The notes beneath the pieces were generated by a model, which was not told where the DNA came from, ran no database searches, and worked only from the letters and a program-made list of their open reading frames with translations. Position numbers and translations under genes: made by a program. Positions 48,557-60,334 of a DNA stretch of 64,000 bases are shown in pieces. Each line of letters begins with the position of its first letter. Position 1 is the first letter of the stretch. The stretch covers positions 868,001 to 932,000 of the forward strand of contig LR792634.1 of the NCBI GenBank assembly GCA_902827205.1, in the 5' to 3' direction. The DNA comes from Methanocaldococcus lauensis. GTDB taxonomy: Archaea > AGJL01 > Methanococci > Methanococcales > Methanocaldococcaceae.

Positions 48557-48890
48557 CCATAGAGGGGGTGAAACCCCCTCTATTGGTATACTTCCCCATT
48601 AGTTTGTATTTTTATTTCCATAGGGCTCTGCCCTATTGTTATACGCCGCATAGAGGGAAACCCTCTATTGCTCCATAGGAGGCTCCGCCCCCTATTGGTA
48701 TACCCCCGAATATTTGCCTTTTTGTTTAATTTTGGGTATCCCGAACCATAGGGGCGTAACCCCTATTGGTATACCCCAAAATTTTTTGATGAACCTTTTA
48801 GAAAAAGGTTCATACCAATAGGACGAAGTCCTATGGTTCGGATACCTGGGATGCATTATCTAGCTTCGCTCGATAATGCCTCTCAAATTA
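48557..48890. repeat. Cluster of GC-rich palindromic elements
   Basis: This gene-free stretch is packed with hairpins. ATAG...CTAT units lie at 48559-48583, 48620-48636, 48650-48668, 48675-48695, 48748-48766 and, in reverse orientation, 48818-48834. Two other hairpins are GAACCTTTT-AGA-AAAAGGTTC (48791-48811) and GCATTATC...GATAATGC (48853-48879). Cores differ (GAGGGGG, GGGC, GAGGG, GGGG, GGAC) but the two arms compensate. Flanks carry CCATAG and CTATTGGTATACC. The unit at 48748 sits in a larger palindrome with outer GGGTAT (48734-48739) and ATACCC (48771-48776). The base composition stands out sharply from the AT-rich surroundings. No ORF is present. Confidence 0.9.
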
Positions 48891-48942
48891 AATATCTAAG
48901 GAAGATAGAAATAATATTTCTATTGGGTTATTTGGTGAAATT

Positions 48943-49287
48943 ATGAGAGTATATGGAATATTTGGAATTAAAGAGAGTGCTATAAATGAGTTAATAGAAA
49001 ATCACATAAAAACATTCACTATAATAAATGCCTATAACTTAGAAACTTTAAAAAATCTAAAAGAAGGAGATTTTATTTTTATAACATCGACTTTAAAACA
49101 GGATTTAAGAAATGGTAGCGAAGGAGTATTATGTAAGGTTTTAGAAGTTTCAATAATTCCTCAAATTATTACTGGATTTGAAGAGAAGGAAGTAATTGCT
49201 GGGAGATTAAAGGTAGAAATGTTGGGCTTTGCAAAATGTTCTATAACTAATTCTGAATTCATTGAAATAAGATTTAGAACATTTTAA
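48943..49287 (+). CDS. Conserved hypothetical protein, possibly DUF473
   Basis: A 114-residue protein resembling the archaeal DUF473 family in start (YGIFGIKESAINELIENHIK) and in the strand-rich middle (EGDFIFITSTLKQDL, GVLCKVLEVSIIPQIITGFE). The function is unknown. The ATG follows TTGGTGAAATT. It lies between the palindrome cluster and the convergent helicase gene, with which its end overlaps by four bases. The position between the PAC2 and helicase genes agrees with the order I recall in M. jannaschii. Confidence 0.6.
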   Translation: MRVYGIFGIKESAINELIENHIKTFTIINAYNLETLKNLKEGDFIFITSTLKQDLRNGSEGVLCKVLEVSIIPQIITGFEEKEVIAGRLKVEMLGFAKCSITNSEFIEIRFRTF

Positions 49288-51257
49288 TTTATTTCTTTTT
49301 TATCTTCTTTTTGTTTTTTATACTCATTTTCTATTGATTTAGCCCATTTAATCATCTCATTATAAACTTTATCAGTTTTTAACAAATTCTCATTACCTAT
49401 TAAAATCAATTTCCTCTTAGCTCTTGTTATAGCCACATTTAACCTTCTCAAATCTTTTAAAAATCCAAAATTTTTTGTTCTTACAAATGATATAACAATA
49501 GCCTCATTCTCCCTACCTTGAAATCCATCTACCGTATTAACTTCTACATCTATATTATTCTCTTCAAACAACTTTCTCAAATATCTAACTTGGGCATCGT
49601 AGGGAGTAATGACATTTGTAGGAATTTTATACTTCAAAAGTTTTTTAACAACTTCTAAAATCTTCTCTGCCTCTTCTATATTGTAGTAAGAAGGAGATTC
49701 TTTATCTCTCCTTTCTAAACCATCAACATTTATAAACTGAACTGGAATTTCATTTATAATATCTCTATCTTCCTCATCAACTTCTTCCTCTTTGACTAAA
49801 TCCATTAATGTAATGTTTTTAACGCTTTCATCTGCCTCTAATTTATTGTCATAAAACATTCTATTTGGAAACTCCATAATTTTCTCATTCATTCTATATT
49901 GAATTTCCAATATAGATGAAAATTCAGGATATTTTTTTATTAATCTTTCAAATAAAGTCTTTTTTAATTCTTCATTCTCACTTAAAACTGTTGGTGGCAA
50001 CTGTTTATGATCTCCAGCCATAATTAATTTTTTTCCTTTAACTATTGGTATTAGACAGGAAGGTTCCATCGCTTGGCTTCCTTCATCAATAACTACAACA
50101 TCAAACTCCCATCCTTTTAATATTTCTGAGCCAGCCATTGAGTTTGTTGCAACAATAACATCTGCCTCACTTAAAATTTCATTTACAATTTTTTCAGTAA
50201 TATCTTCTAAATTGCTAATAATTTTTTTAATTTTTTTATTTCTTATAATCCACTCTGCCATACTGATAATTTTTTCTTTTGGAACTCCTCTATAATCTTT
50301 TCTTCTCTTAGCTACTTTTAATATCTGTTCATCACTCATTCCTCTTCTCCATCTTGGAGATGGTTTTAAAAATTTATCTCTATCTTCTTTAATTTCTTTG
50401 ATTTTTTTTCTTAAAGATAAAATTTCTTGATATTTTTCGTGATTTTCAATTAAGTAAGGTAATGAATGTTGAATTAAATCTTTTGAAATTCTCGTTGGAT
50501 GCCCTATTCTAACAACCTTTAAGTCAGGATATTTTTTAACTAAATATTCCAAAATGTTATCTGCCGCAATGTTTGAGTCAGCAGTAGCTAAAACCCTATG
50601 TTTATTAAATCTAACCTCCTGAACAATAACCTCAGTTAAAGTTCTCGTTTTTCCAGTTCCAGGGGGTCCATGAATTAAATATAAATCTTTACTTAAAACT
50701 GCTTTTTTAACAGCCAACTTTTGAGATTCATTTAAACTTTTGTCATAAAATTCTAATTCAATGTCTTCCCTAAAAGGTTTTTCTGGATGTTCAATTCCTA
50801 AAATTATATATGCTAATTTATCTCTCTTTTTTGCAAATTCTCTCAAGGCCTCTTTCATTCTCTTAAATGTAATGTCATTGACATATAAGTCAATTCTAAC
50901 TCTTTCTTTATAAACCCACTTTGGAACATCTACATCAAAGGCAACATCTATAAAGTTTTTTCCTACATAAATGACATTAGCGTATAAATCACTCTCCAAA
51001 GGGTTATTTTTACTTATTAAGACAACATCTCCGGGAGAGATTTCAGTTTTAAATGGTTTTTTCCTACCAAATCTAACAATTGTGCAACCTAAACTTTCTC
51101 CTAAGAATTTTCCTTTTAAATTTAAAATAGCCCTTCCAACATTTTCTCTCTTTTTTCCTAACCTAATTATCTCATTTTTATGAAAATCCATTTCACACTT
51201 TCTTTCAATTTCAATTAACTTCATAAACTTCTTTACATACAAATCTATTAAATTCAT
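49284..51257 (-). CDS. Superfamily 1 helicase, Upf1/SMUBP2-like
   Basis: A 657-residue helicase of the Upf1-like SF1B group. Motif I is IHGPPGTGKTRTLTEVI, motif II is VVIDEGSQAMEP, motif III is IMAGDHKQLPPTVLS, and motifs V/VI are DGFQGRENEAIVIS and LNVAITRAKRKLILIG. The N-terminal region forms a beta-barrel (GDVVLISKNNPLESD, then NVIYVGKNFIDVAF) with an alpha domain inserted between motifs Ia and II. It probably unwinds DNA or RNA; archaeal roles are not established. Of two adjacent ATG codons at 51260 and 51257, the second has better spacing to GGTGAT. The end overlaps the convergent DUF473-like gene by four bases. Confidence 0.85.
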   Translation of the reverse strand: MNLIDLYVKKFMKLIEIERKCEMDFHKNEIIRLGKKRENVGRAILNLKGKFLGESLGCTIVRFGRKKPFKTEISPGDVVLISKNNPLESDLYANVIYVGKNFIDVAFDVDVPKWVYKERVRIDLYVNDITFKRMKEALREFAKKRDKLAYIILGIEHPEKPFREDIELEFYDKSLNESQKLAVKKAVLSKDLYLIHGPPGTGKTRTLTEVIVQEVRFNKHRVLATADSNIAADNILEYLVKKYPDLKVVRIGHPTRISKDLIQHSLPYLIENHEKYQEILSLRKKIKEIKEDRDKFLKPSPRWRRGMSDEQILKVAKRRKDYRGVPKEKIISMAEWIIRNKKIKKIISNLEDITEKIVNEILSEADVIVATNSMAGSEILKGWEFDVVVIDEGSQAMEPSCLIPIVKGKKLIMAGDHKQLPPTVLSENEELKKTLFERLIKKYPEFSSILEIQYRMNEKIMEFPNRMFYDNKLEADESVKNITLMDLVKEEEVDEEDRDIINEIPVQFINVDGLERRDKESPSYYNIEEAEKILEVVKKLLKYKIPTNVITPYDAQVRYLRKLFEENNIDVEVNTVDGFQGRENEAIVISFVRTKNFGFLKDLRRLNVAITRAKRKLILIGNENLLKTDKVYNEMIKWAKSIENEYKKQKEDKKEIN

Positions 51258-51289
51258 CATATCACCATTAAAAATTATTCAAAATTAAT

Positions 51290-52591
51290 TTAAACTAACT
51301 CACCTACAATTATATTGTCTTTATTTCTCAAAATTCTCACTTTAACATTCCTTCCAATCAAACTTTGTTCATTTTTTACATTAATTATTTGAATTACTCT
51401 ATCTTTAGATACTCCTAAAACTTCTCCTTTAATTCTTCCATCTAAAACTACATTAGCTTTAATAACTTCTCCTACTTTAAAAGGATATGGCAGTCTTTTC
51501 CTTTTGTGAGTTCCAAAATCTTTTGGAGTTAATATTAATTTTACATTAATTCCCTTTTTTGCATAATCTAACTCATACTTTCTTAACAAATTATAAAACT
51601 TCTCAAAATCCCAAACTTTCATTTTTTTTGGTCTTCTACCAAATTGATAAACTCTACATAACTGACAACCTAAAATAGGGTCTTTTTTTCCAGTTATTGG
51701 ATTTATAATATTTTGAGGAATTTTTTGTTCTAATTCAACAGCATAGTCAATAACTCTTTTAAATTCTTCATCGTTTATGTTTGGCAACAAAAGAGGAGCA
51801 ATTAATAAATGAATTTTAGAATTTTTTATATACTCTGCAATGTCTAAAATTTTTTCTATTTTATAATCTCTCCTACCAGAGAGCATTTTTGCCATATTTT
51901 CATCTAAAGCATTTATAGACAAGTTTATTCTATGCAATCCTGCCTCTTCTAATTCATCTATTAATTTATAAGTTAATGTAGTTCCATTACTTTGCATTGA
52001 AACTATTCCTTTACCTTTTTTGTTAATCTCAGATAACTCCTGAACTAAATCGACTAAGGGATAATATAAAGAAGGTTCTCCCTGCCCATCTAAATGTGCC
52101 TCAATAAATTTATTTTCTTTAAATTCAACTATTTTTTTATAATTTTCAATTAAATACTCTAAATCTACATAATAATCATTTTTTCTGGTTTTTGAAAACT
52201 CTCCTTCATCAACAGAACAAAATATGCAGTTTAAATTACAACCACAATGTCCTCTAACCTGTATTATATTTCTTCCTCTATCAATCAATCCAAAAGCAGT
52301 ATGCCCAATCAAAGGGATTGGCTCATTTATATATATGGCTCTTCTTTTTGTTATCTTACTCTTCAAATTATTAGATATACTGTAAGAGATTAAGTTTAAA
52401 ATTCCAACCTTAATATTCTCTGCTCTTTTTGGATGGGCGTTAATTTTTATTATTGAATTTTCAATTTCAACCTCATTGTAGGGAATATCAACTTTAACTT
52501 TATAAATTTTATTGATTTCTAAAATTAAAGTATTTCCAATGTTTTTAACATCAGTAATCATCCTATATTTTGATAGATCTAAAATTACCAT
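51290..52591 (-). CDS. Radical SAM protein with C-terminal TRAM-like domain
   Basis: A 433-residue radical SAM protein. The 4Fe-4S motif CNLNCIFC (CxxxCxxC) lies in RGHCGCNLNCIFCSVDEGE. The barrel region includes AHLDGQGEPSLYYPLV and HRINLSINALDENMAKMLSG. Extra cysteines occur in KKDPILGCQLCRVYQFGRRP. The C-terminal 60 residues (GEVIKANVVLDGRIKGEVLG, then NEQSLIGRNVKVRIL) resemble a TRAM RNA-binding domain, which points to an RNA substrate. The reaction is unknown. The start is ATG 52591 with TGTGAGATT upstream. The helicase gene follows 30 bases later. Confidence 0.8.
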   Translation of the reverse strand: MVILDLSKYRMITDVKNIGNTLILEINKIYKVKVDIPYNEVEIENSIIKINAHPKRAENIKVGILNLISYSISNNLKSKITKRRAIYINEPIPLIGHTAFGLIDRGRNIIQVRGHCGCNLNCIFCSVDEGEFSKTRKNDYYVDLEYLIENYKKIVEFKENKFIEAHLDGQGEPSLYYPLVDLVQELSEINKKGKGIVSMQSNGTTLTYKLIDELEEAGLHRINLSINALDENMAKMLSGRRDYKIEKILDIAEYIKNSKIHLLIAPLLLPNINDEEFKRVIDYAVELEQKIPQNIINPITGKKDPILGCQLCRVYQFGRRPKKMKVWDFEKFYNLLRKYELDYAKKGINVKLILTPKDFGTHKRKRLPYPFKVGEVIKANVVLDGRIKGEVLGVSKDRVIQIINVKNEQSLIGRNVKVRILRNKDNIIVGELV

Positions 52592-52758
52592 AATCTCACA
52601 CAATATTTTAAATATTTACATTAATGAAAATAATGTTATAAATTTTAACTGCAAAATACAAAAAATTTTAAAATACTATCTAAAAATAAAACCCAATCAA
52701 CTTTTTAAATTTTAATTTTGAAAAAATAGAACAAACTAAAAAATTAAAATTACAAAGA

Positions 52759-52846
52759 TGGTGCGGGGGACGGGATTTGAACCCGCGAACCCCTACGGGA
52801 CCAGACCCTCAATCTGGCGCCTTTGACCTGGCTTGGCGACCCCCGC
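52759..52846 (-). tRNA. tRNA-Leu (anticodon GAG)
   Basis: An 88-base class II tRNA on the minus strand. The acceptor stem is GCGGGGG with CCCCCGC, then A and an encoded CCA (52759-52761). The anticodon stem CCAGA/TCTGG closes loop TTGAGGG, giving GAG at 52808-52810. A long variable arm (TCCCGTAGGGGTTCG region) is as expected for leucine. The T arm holds GGGTTCAAATCCC. A TATA-like sequence on the minus strand lies about 35 bases before the 5' end. Confidence 0.97.
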
Positions 52847-52875
52847 TCTCTATTAGGAAATTTTATTTTATAACC

Positions 52876-52911
52876 TCTATATATAAACCTTACGCCGAAA
52901 AATATATATAT
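52876..52911. promoter_or_regulatory. Divergent promoters of the tRNA-Leu and tRNA-Met genes
   Basis: On the minus strand GGTTTATATATAGAGG (52875-52889 region) serves tRNA-Leu. On the plus strand GAAAAATATATATATG (52897-52912) serves tRNA-Met. Both TATA boxes lie 30-40 bases before the mature 5' ends, the normal distance, and are separated by about ten bases. Confidence 0.75.
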
Positions 52912-52938
52912 GAGTTATTGAATTATACGATATTACGT

Positions 52939-53051
52939 GCCGAGGTGGCTTAGCTGGTTATAGCGCCCGGCTCATACGGATATCCCAGGCATTTACGCCT
53001 GGGTCCTGGGAAACCGGGAGGTCGAGGGTTCGAATCCCTCCCTCGGCACCA
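52939..53051 (+). tRNA. tRNA-Met (CAT), elongator type, with a 36-base intron
   Basis: The gene is 113 bases long including an encoded CCA (53049-53051). The acceptor stem GCCGAGG pairs with CCTCGGC. The anticodon stem is CCCGG with CCGGG (53014-53018) and the loop reads CTCATA-intron-A, with CAT at 52973-52975. The intron, 52977-53012, begins after position 37, the usual archaeal site, and contains a hairpin CCCAGGC-ATTTAC-GCCTGGG. Exon-intron pairing can form a bulge-helix-bulge for the tRNA endonuclease. The T arm is GAGGGTTCGAATCCCTC. The weakly A-rich acceptor of initiator tRNA is absent, which supports elongator. Confidence 0.95.
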
Positions 53052-53300
53052 TTTATTTTATTTTATATCATTATATTCGTTAATTTGAGTATTAGAATAT
53101 AACAATAAAATAAAAAGAAACACTAAAATATCTAAAAAAATTAAGGAGTTCTAAATAAATATCTTATTCTTAAATCCAATTGAAGAGACTATAATGCCAC
53201 AGAAGAGTTATTTAGTATGGAATGCTATAAAAAGAGTTTTATAATTTTTACTTCTATTTCTAAGTAGGTAATACTCCTTATTATGGTCCCATTCGTATTT

Positions 53301-53470
53301 GTTTCCATCCTTGTTTTAATAAACCCATAGGGGGCTCCGCCCCCTATTGGTATCCCGCCCCATAGGAGGATTCCACCCTCCTATTGGTATACCTCCCATA
53401 TTAAGCATGCTTTTTTAATTTAGGGTATAGGGCGTAGCCCTATGGCCATAGGGAGCGGAGCCCCCTATTG
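53301..53470. repeat. Truncated CRISPR-like repeat followed by four palindromic elements
   Basis: A truncated repeat, GTTTCCATCCTTGTTTTAAT then AAAC (53301-53324), runs directly into CCATAG of a palindromic element. Hairpins are at 53327-53347 (ATAGGGGGC-TCC-GCCCCCTAT), 53362-53384 (ATAGGAGG...CCTCCTAT), 53427-53443 (ATAGGGC-GTA-GCCCTAT) and 53448-53468 (ATAGGGAGC... with one mismatch). They share the GGTATACC-type flanks of the 48.6-kb cluster. Between 53052 and 53300 the DNA is AT-rich; a short reading frame ending in YLVWNAIKRVL (stop about 53242) is the only coding-like sign and is not called as a gene. Confidence 0.85.
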
Positions 53471-53496
53471 GTATACCCCATTTATTTTTAGTAATT

Positions 53497-53636
53497 ATCC
53501 TTGTTTTAATGGACAACCAATTCAAACTGTTTTAATGGACTAAGTATTCAAACACGGACAAGGAGAAATTATTGATATAAAAGGATTGAAATGGGACGGG
53601 TTTCCATCCTTATTTTAATGGACTAACGATTCAAAC
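53497..53636 (-). CRISPR. Decayed mini-CRISPR of a second repeat family
   Basis: One full 37-bp repeat at 53600-53636 starts GTTTCCATCCTTATTTTAAT and ends GGACTAACGATTCAAAC. Two partial copies lie at 53497-53527 (TATCCTTGTTTTAATGGAC start, ATTCAAAC end) and 53528-53553 (TGTTTTAATGGACTAAG start). One apparent spacer (53554-53599, 46 bp) separates the last two. On the minus strand the repeat ends GGATGGAAAC, like the two large arrays, so orientation is probably the same. The copies differ from each other at several bases and are degenerate. No cas gene is nearby. Confidence 0.7.
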
Positions 53637-54203
53637 CCTACCAACTATTGCTTATTTTATACTCGAACTCCTATATAAATCTTTCTTTTAACATCCGATT
53701 TTTCTGACTGCCTGATTATCAAAGTATTTATAAGAGTAAGAAAGGTTGTGCTAACTATTTATAAATCCAATACACAACCATAAACAAAAATCTCAATAAT
53801 CAAACCTTATTTTATATATTTAAAAATAAAACTAAACTTAAAATTATAAAAATAAAAATAAATAACTAAAATCTCTAAAAAATCTAAATTTTAATAAGAA
53901 AAAAATAGTAATACTTTTTATCAATTTTCTAGTACCAAATCCAAACAACCCCTTTATAAATGCAAGAAAGTAAAATTAAAAAATCTAATATATATACTAA
54001 AAACTTTATTTACAACATATTCTTTCTATTAACTCTAATATCCATAGGGAATTTCTCATTCTCAATAATATCAAAAATTAAATCAACAAATTTATTGGCT
54101 TCTTCAAAATCTTTTTGTTTAAAGTTGTTGTATTTTAGTTTTAATTTTTATAAAGTAGTGAATGTAATAAATAAAATAACGATTAAAATTTTATGGTGTA
54201 ACA
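53637..54203. other. Gene-poor AT-rich region, possible old leader and a coding remnant
   Basis: The first part follows the decayed repeats and could be the remains of their leader; CTATATAAAT (53671-53680) is a TATA-like sequence. On the minus strand, bases about 54150 to 54012 read through as QKDFEEANKFVDLIFDIIEN and on to KNML and a stop, with no start codon; this looks like a gene fragment of unknown family. The plus-strand 106-codon frame across 53960-54280 overlaps ubiX in another phase, has no ribosome binding site and is not accepted. The ubiX promoter should lie near 54150. Confidence 0.4.
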
Positions 54204-54755
54204 ATGAAAATTATAGTTTGTATAACTGGAGCGAGTGGCGTTATCTATGCAAAGAGATTGTTAGAAGTTTTAAAGGATAAAGTAGAAGTAGATTTAATTA
54301 TATCAAACTCTGCAAAAAAAATAATTAAAGAGGAGTTAAATATTGATTGGAAAGAATTAATAAAATTTGCCACAAATTATTATGAAAATGATAATTTTTT
54401 TTCACCAATTGCCTCTGGCTCTAATAAGTTTGATGTAGTCATAGTTATTCCTTGCTCAATGAAAACACTATCAGCAATTGCTAATGGATATTCATCAAAT
54501 TTAATAGTTAGAGTTTGTGACATTGCCTTAAAAGAGAGAAGAAAATTAATTATTATGCCCAGAGAAATGCCATTAAATAGCATACATTTAGAAAACATGC
54601 TAAAATTGTCAAATTTAGGGGCTGTAATAATGCCTCCTATTCCAGCGTTTTATCACAAACCAAAAAACATTGATGACATAGTTAATTTTGTTGTTGGAAG
54701 AGTTTTAGACATTTTAGGGATAGAAAATAATTTATTTAAAAGATGGGGTGAATAA
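54204..54755 (+). CDS. ubiX: Flavin prenyltransferase UbiX
   Basis: A 183-residue UbiX/Pad1-type protein. The flavin-binding start [20 protein letters not shown], the [20 protein letters not shown] region and [20 protein letters not shown] are the conserved parts, with [15 protein letters not shown] near the end. UbiX prenylates FMN to make the cofactor of UbiD decarboxylases. It is a complete family-length protein. GTGTAACA precedes the ATG. srp54 follows 32 bases later. Confidence 0.92.
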   Translation: MKIIVCITGASGVIYAKRLLEVLKDKVEVDLIISNSAKKIIKEELNIDWKELIKFATNYYENDNFFSPIASGSNKFDVVIVIPCSMKTLSAIANGYSSNLIVRVCDIALKERRKLIIMPREMPLNSIHLENMLKLSNLGAVIMPPIPAFYHKPKNIDDIVNFVVGRVLDILGIENNLFKRWGE

Positions 54756-54787
54756 TTTTAAAAAATAAGAAAATAGTGGTGATATTT

Positions 54788-56143
<1,356 letters not shown>

Positions 56144-56286
56144 TTATTCCTATTTTCCATCTATTCCTACCTTATGGATGTATTTTATTGTTTTATTTTT
56201 TTATTTGAAAATATTTTATGAAAATTTTTATATGCTATATATTAAATACTTTCAAATAATCTAAAAATCTTTTAGAGGTTAGAATT

Positions 56287-57810
56287 ATGAAAACAATTCA
56301 GGAAATTAACGAAAAAATTAAAAAAGGAGAGGCAGTTGTAGTAACGGCGGAAGAGATGATAAAAATCGTAGAAGAGGAAGGTAGCAAAAGAGCGGCTGAT
56401 TATGTTGATGTAGTTACAACAGGAACATTTGGAGCAATGTGTTCATCTGGTGTATTTATAAACTTTGGACATTCGGATCCTCCTATAAAAATGCTAAAAA
56501 TATATTTAAACAATGTTGAAGCTTATGGTGGTTTAGCGGCTGTTGATGCATATATTGGAGCTTCTCAACCAAATGAAGATCCTGATATTGATATCAATTA
56601 TGGAGGAGCACATGTCATAGAGGATCTCGTTAGAGGAAAGGAAATTGAACTATATGCAGAAGGATATACAACAGACTGCTATCCAAGAAAAGATGTAAAT
56701 GTTAAGATAACTCTAAAAGATGTTAATCAGGCTATTATGGTAAATCCAAGGAATTGCTATCAAACATACGCGGCGGCAACAAACAGTAGAGAGGAGAAAA
56801 TTTATACTTATATGGGAATATTACTCCCAGAATACAGTAATGTTCATTACTCAGGGGCTGGGCAGTTAAATCCTCTACAAAATGACTATGATCCTCAGAC
56901 AAAATCATATAATACCATAGGTATTGGGACAAGAATATTCTTAGGAGGAGGAGTTGGATATATAATAGGGGAAGGAACTCAACATAATCCTCCATTTGGG
57001 ACATTGATGGTAAAAGGAGATTTAAAAACAATGGATCCAAAATTTGTAAGAGCCGCTACAATGCCAAGATATGGAAGCACTTTGTATATTGGAATTGGTG
57101 TTCCAATTCCTGTTTTAAATGAAAAAATTGCTGAAAGATGTGCAATTAAAGATGAAGATATTGAAGTGCCAATTTATGATTATGGAGTTCCAAGGAGAGA
57201 TAGACCATTAGTAGCAAAAACTAATTATAAAGAGTTGAGAAGTGGAAAAATAACTTTAAGGGTTAATATAGATGGAAAAGAAGTTGAAAAAACTGTAAAG
57301 ACGGGACCAGTATCAAGTTATAAAATGGCAAGGGAGGTTGCTGAAACACTAAAAAAATGGATTTTAGATGGAAGATTTTTGTTAGCTGAAAGGGTTGATA
57401 ATTTAGGAAGAGCTGAATGTAAGCCAATGAAATCTCCAATTACTTTAGTTAGAGATATACTAAGTAAGCCACCAATAGTTGCACCAAGTAACATAACAAT
57501 AATGGAAGCTGCTAAAATCCTAATAAAGCACAATATAAACCACTTACCAATAGTTGATGAGTACGGTAAATTAATAGGAATTATAACATCTTGGGATATT
57601 GCTAAGGCATTAGCACAAAACAAAAAAACTATTGAGGAAATTATGACAAGAAATGTAATTACCGCCTATGAAAATGAGCCTGTTGATCATGTAGCTAAAA
57701 AAATGAGTGAGCATAACATTTCAGGAGTTCCAGTTGTTGATGAAAATAGAGTAGTTGTAGGAATTATTACATCAGAAGACATTTCAAGACTATTTGGGGG
57801 GAAAAAATGA
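56287..57810 (+). CDS. DUF39 homocysteine biosynthesis protein with CBS pair
   Basis: A 507-residue protein. Residues about 1-375 form the DUF39 (HcyBio) domain ([42 protein letters not shown]-like [38 protein letters not shown]). A CBS pair follows ([20 protein letters not shown] and [20 protein letters not shown]). Published work on methanogens links this protein and the ferredoxin-like protein encoded next to it to homocysteine formation from aspartate semialdehyde and sulfide. Cysteines in the GAMCSSG and NCYQT segments may take part. CBS domains suggest control by SAM or adenosine nucleotides. The stop overlaps the start of the next gene (ATGA). Confidence 0.88.
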   Translation: MKTIQEINEKIKKGEAVVVTAEEMIKIVEEEGSKRAADYVDVVTTGTFGAMCSSGVFINFGHSDPPIKMLKIYLNNVEAYGGLAAVDAYIGASQPNEDPDIDINYGGAHVIEDLVRGKEIELYAEGYTTDCYPRKDVNVKITLKDVNQAIMVNPRNCYQTYAAATNSREEKIYTYMGILLPEYSNVHYSGAGQLNPLQNDYDPQTKSYNTIGIGTRIFLGGGVGYIIGEGTQHNPPFGTLMVKGDLKTMDPKFVRAATMPRYGSTLYIGIGVPIPVLNEKIAERCAIKDEDIEVPIYDYGVPRRDRPLVAKTNYKELRSGKITLRVNIDGKEVEKTVKTGPVSSYKMAREVAETLKKWILDGRFLLAERVDNLGRAECKPMKSPITLVRDILSKPPIVAPSNITIMEAAKILIKHNINHLPIVDEYGKLIGIITSWDIAKALAQNKKTIEEIMTRNVITAYENEPVDHVAKKMSEHNISGVPVVDENRVVVGIITSEDISRLFGGKK

Positions 57811-58202
57811 AGAAAAAAATATTCTATTGGACAGATTCAGAGCATATAAATAAACCAGTTATCTCTGACACTATTTTAAACACTGGAGTGAAAATAAATA
57901 TTTTAAAAGCAAAAGTAGAGCCACAAGAGGCATTTTTAATATTAGAGTTATTTGGTAGTAAAGAACAAATTGAAAAGGCGTTAGAATATTTATCAAAATT
58001 TGGAGAGATTGAAGAAATTTCTAAAGTTATAAAAAGAGATTTAGAAAAATGTGTTCATTGCGGATGCTGTATAACACAATGTCCATTAAATGTGATTTAT
58101 TTGGATGAAGATTATAATGTAGTTTTTAAAGAAGAGGAATGTGTTGGATGTAAAAACTGTATGAAAGCCTGTCCATTCAAAGCTATTGAGATTATTGAAT
58201 AA
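57807..58202 (+). CDS. NIL-domain ferredoxin, partner in homocysteine biosynthesis
   Basis: A 131-residue protein. The N-terminal 75 residues form a NIL domain ([20 protein letters not shown], then [19 protein letters not shown]), followed by two 4Fe-4S motifs, [18 protein letters not shown] and [18 protein letters not shown]. It shares the four-base ATGA overlap with the upstream DUF39-CBS gene. In methanogens this pair acts together in sulfide incorporation into homocysteine; the ferredoxin part probably supplies electrons or carries sulfur. The protein converges with the TPR gene, whose stop codon abuts its own. Confidence 0.88.
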   Translation: MKKKIFYWTDSEHINKPVISDTILNTGVKINILKAKVEPQEAFLILELFGSKEQIEKALEYLSKFGEIEEISKVIKRDLEKCVHCGCCITQCPLNVIYLDEDYNVVFKEEECVGCKNCMKACPFKAIEIIE

Positions 58203-58460
58203 TTATTTCTTTTTAATGTTACAATTAATGTATCTTTCTATTGATAAACCTATTATTAAGCATTCTCTTGCTTCTTCATATCTTCCTAAAATTCTTAATG
58301 CTAATGCTTTGTTATAATATGCATCTCTATAAAATGGATTTAATTCTATTGCTTTATTAAAATATTCTAATGCCTTTTTTACATCTCCTTTATTTCCAAC
58401 TTCAACGCCTTTTTTATAATAATAAATTGCCTTTTCATTATTATCTTTGTTATTTTCCAT
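58203..58460 (-). CDS. TPR-repeat protein
   Basis: An 85-residue protein with two clear tetratricopeptide repeats: AIYYYKKGVEVGNKGDVKKA and LEYFNKAIELNPFYRDAYYN, continuing into KALALRILGRYEEARECLI. TPRs mediate protein-protein contacts; the partner is unknown. The start is ATG 58460 (MENNKDNNEK) with TTTGGTGATAAT before it; the longer frame from 58538 is not supported. lysC ends 31 bases upstream in the same direction, so cotranscription is possible. Confidence 0.8.
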   Translation of the reverse strand: MENNKDNNEKAIYYYKKGVEVGNKGDVKKALEYFNKAIELNPFYRDAYYNKALALRILGRYEEARECLIIGLSIERYINCNIKKK

Positions 58461-58491
58461 ATTATCACCAAAACTAAAATTTATAAAGTAT

Positions 58492-60223
<1,732 letters not shown>

Positions 60224-60334
60224 GTTTCCATCCCCTTAGGGGTCTGAGTTTTAAACCCATAGGGCTCCGCCCTATTGGGATACCCGGGATGCATTGCTTC
60301 GCTACCGCTCAGCAATGCCTCTTAATTAATATTA
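60224..60334 (-). repeat. Detached terminal CRISPR repeat and composite palindromic element, array 2
   Basis: The variant repeat at 60224-60256 (with GAGTTTTAAAC) is the same as in array 1. It is followed by a 78-bp composite element: hairpin ATAGGGC-TCC-GCCCTAT (60259-60275), the link GGGATACCCGGG, and a second hairpin GCATTGCT...AGCAATGC, ending GCCTCTTAATTAATATTA. Compared with the array 1 unit, the two differ only inside the second hairpin. The shared unit shows that both arrays descend from one duplicated locus. Confidence 0.85.

Noticed and set aside
48557-48890. Intrinsic terminators only
   Set aside because: Many hairpins in a row without U-tracts, also found inside CRISPR loci, do not fit simple terminators.
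53143-53242. Short coding sequence ending YLVWNAIKRVL
   Set aside because: Too short, without ribosome binding site or recognisable family; mentioned only as a weak sign.
53960-54280. Plus-strand ORF of 106 codons
   Set aside because: Overlaps the start of ubiX in another phase, lacks a ribosome binding site and shows no domain.
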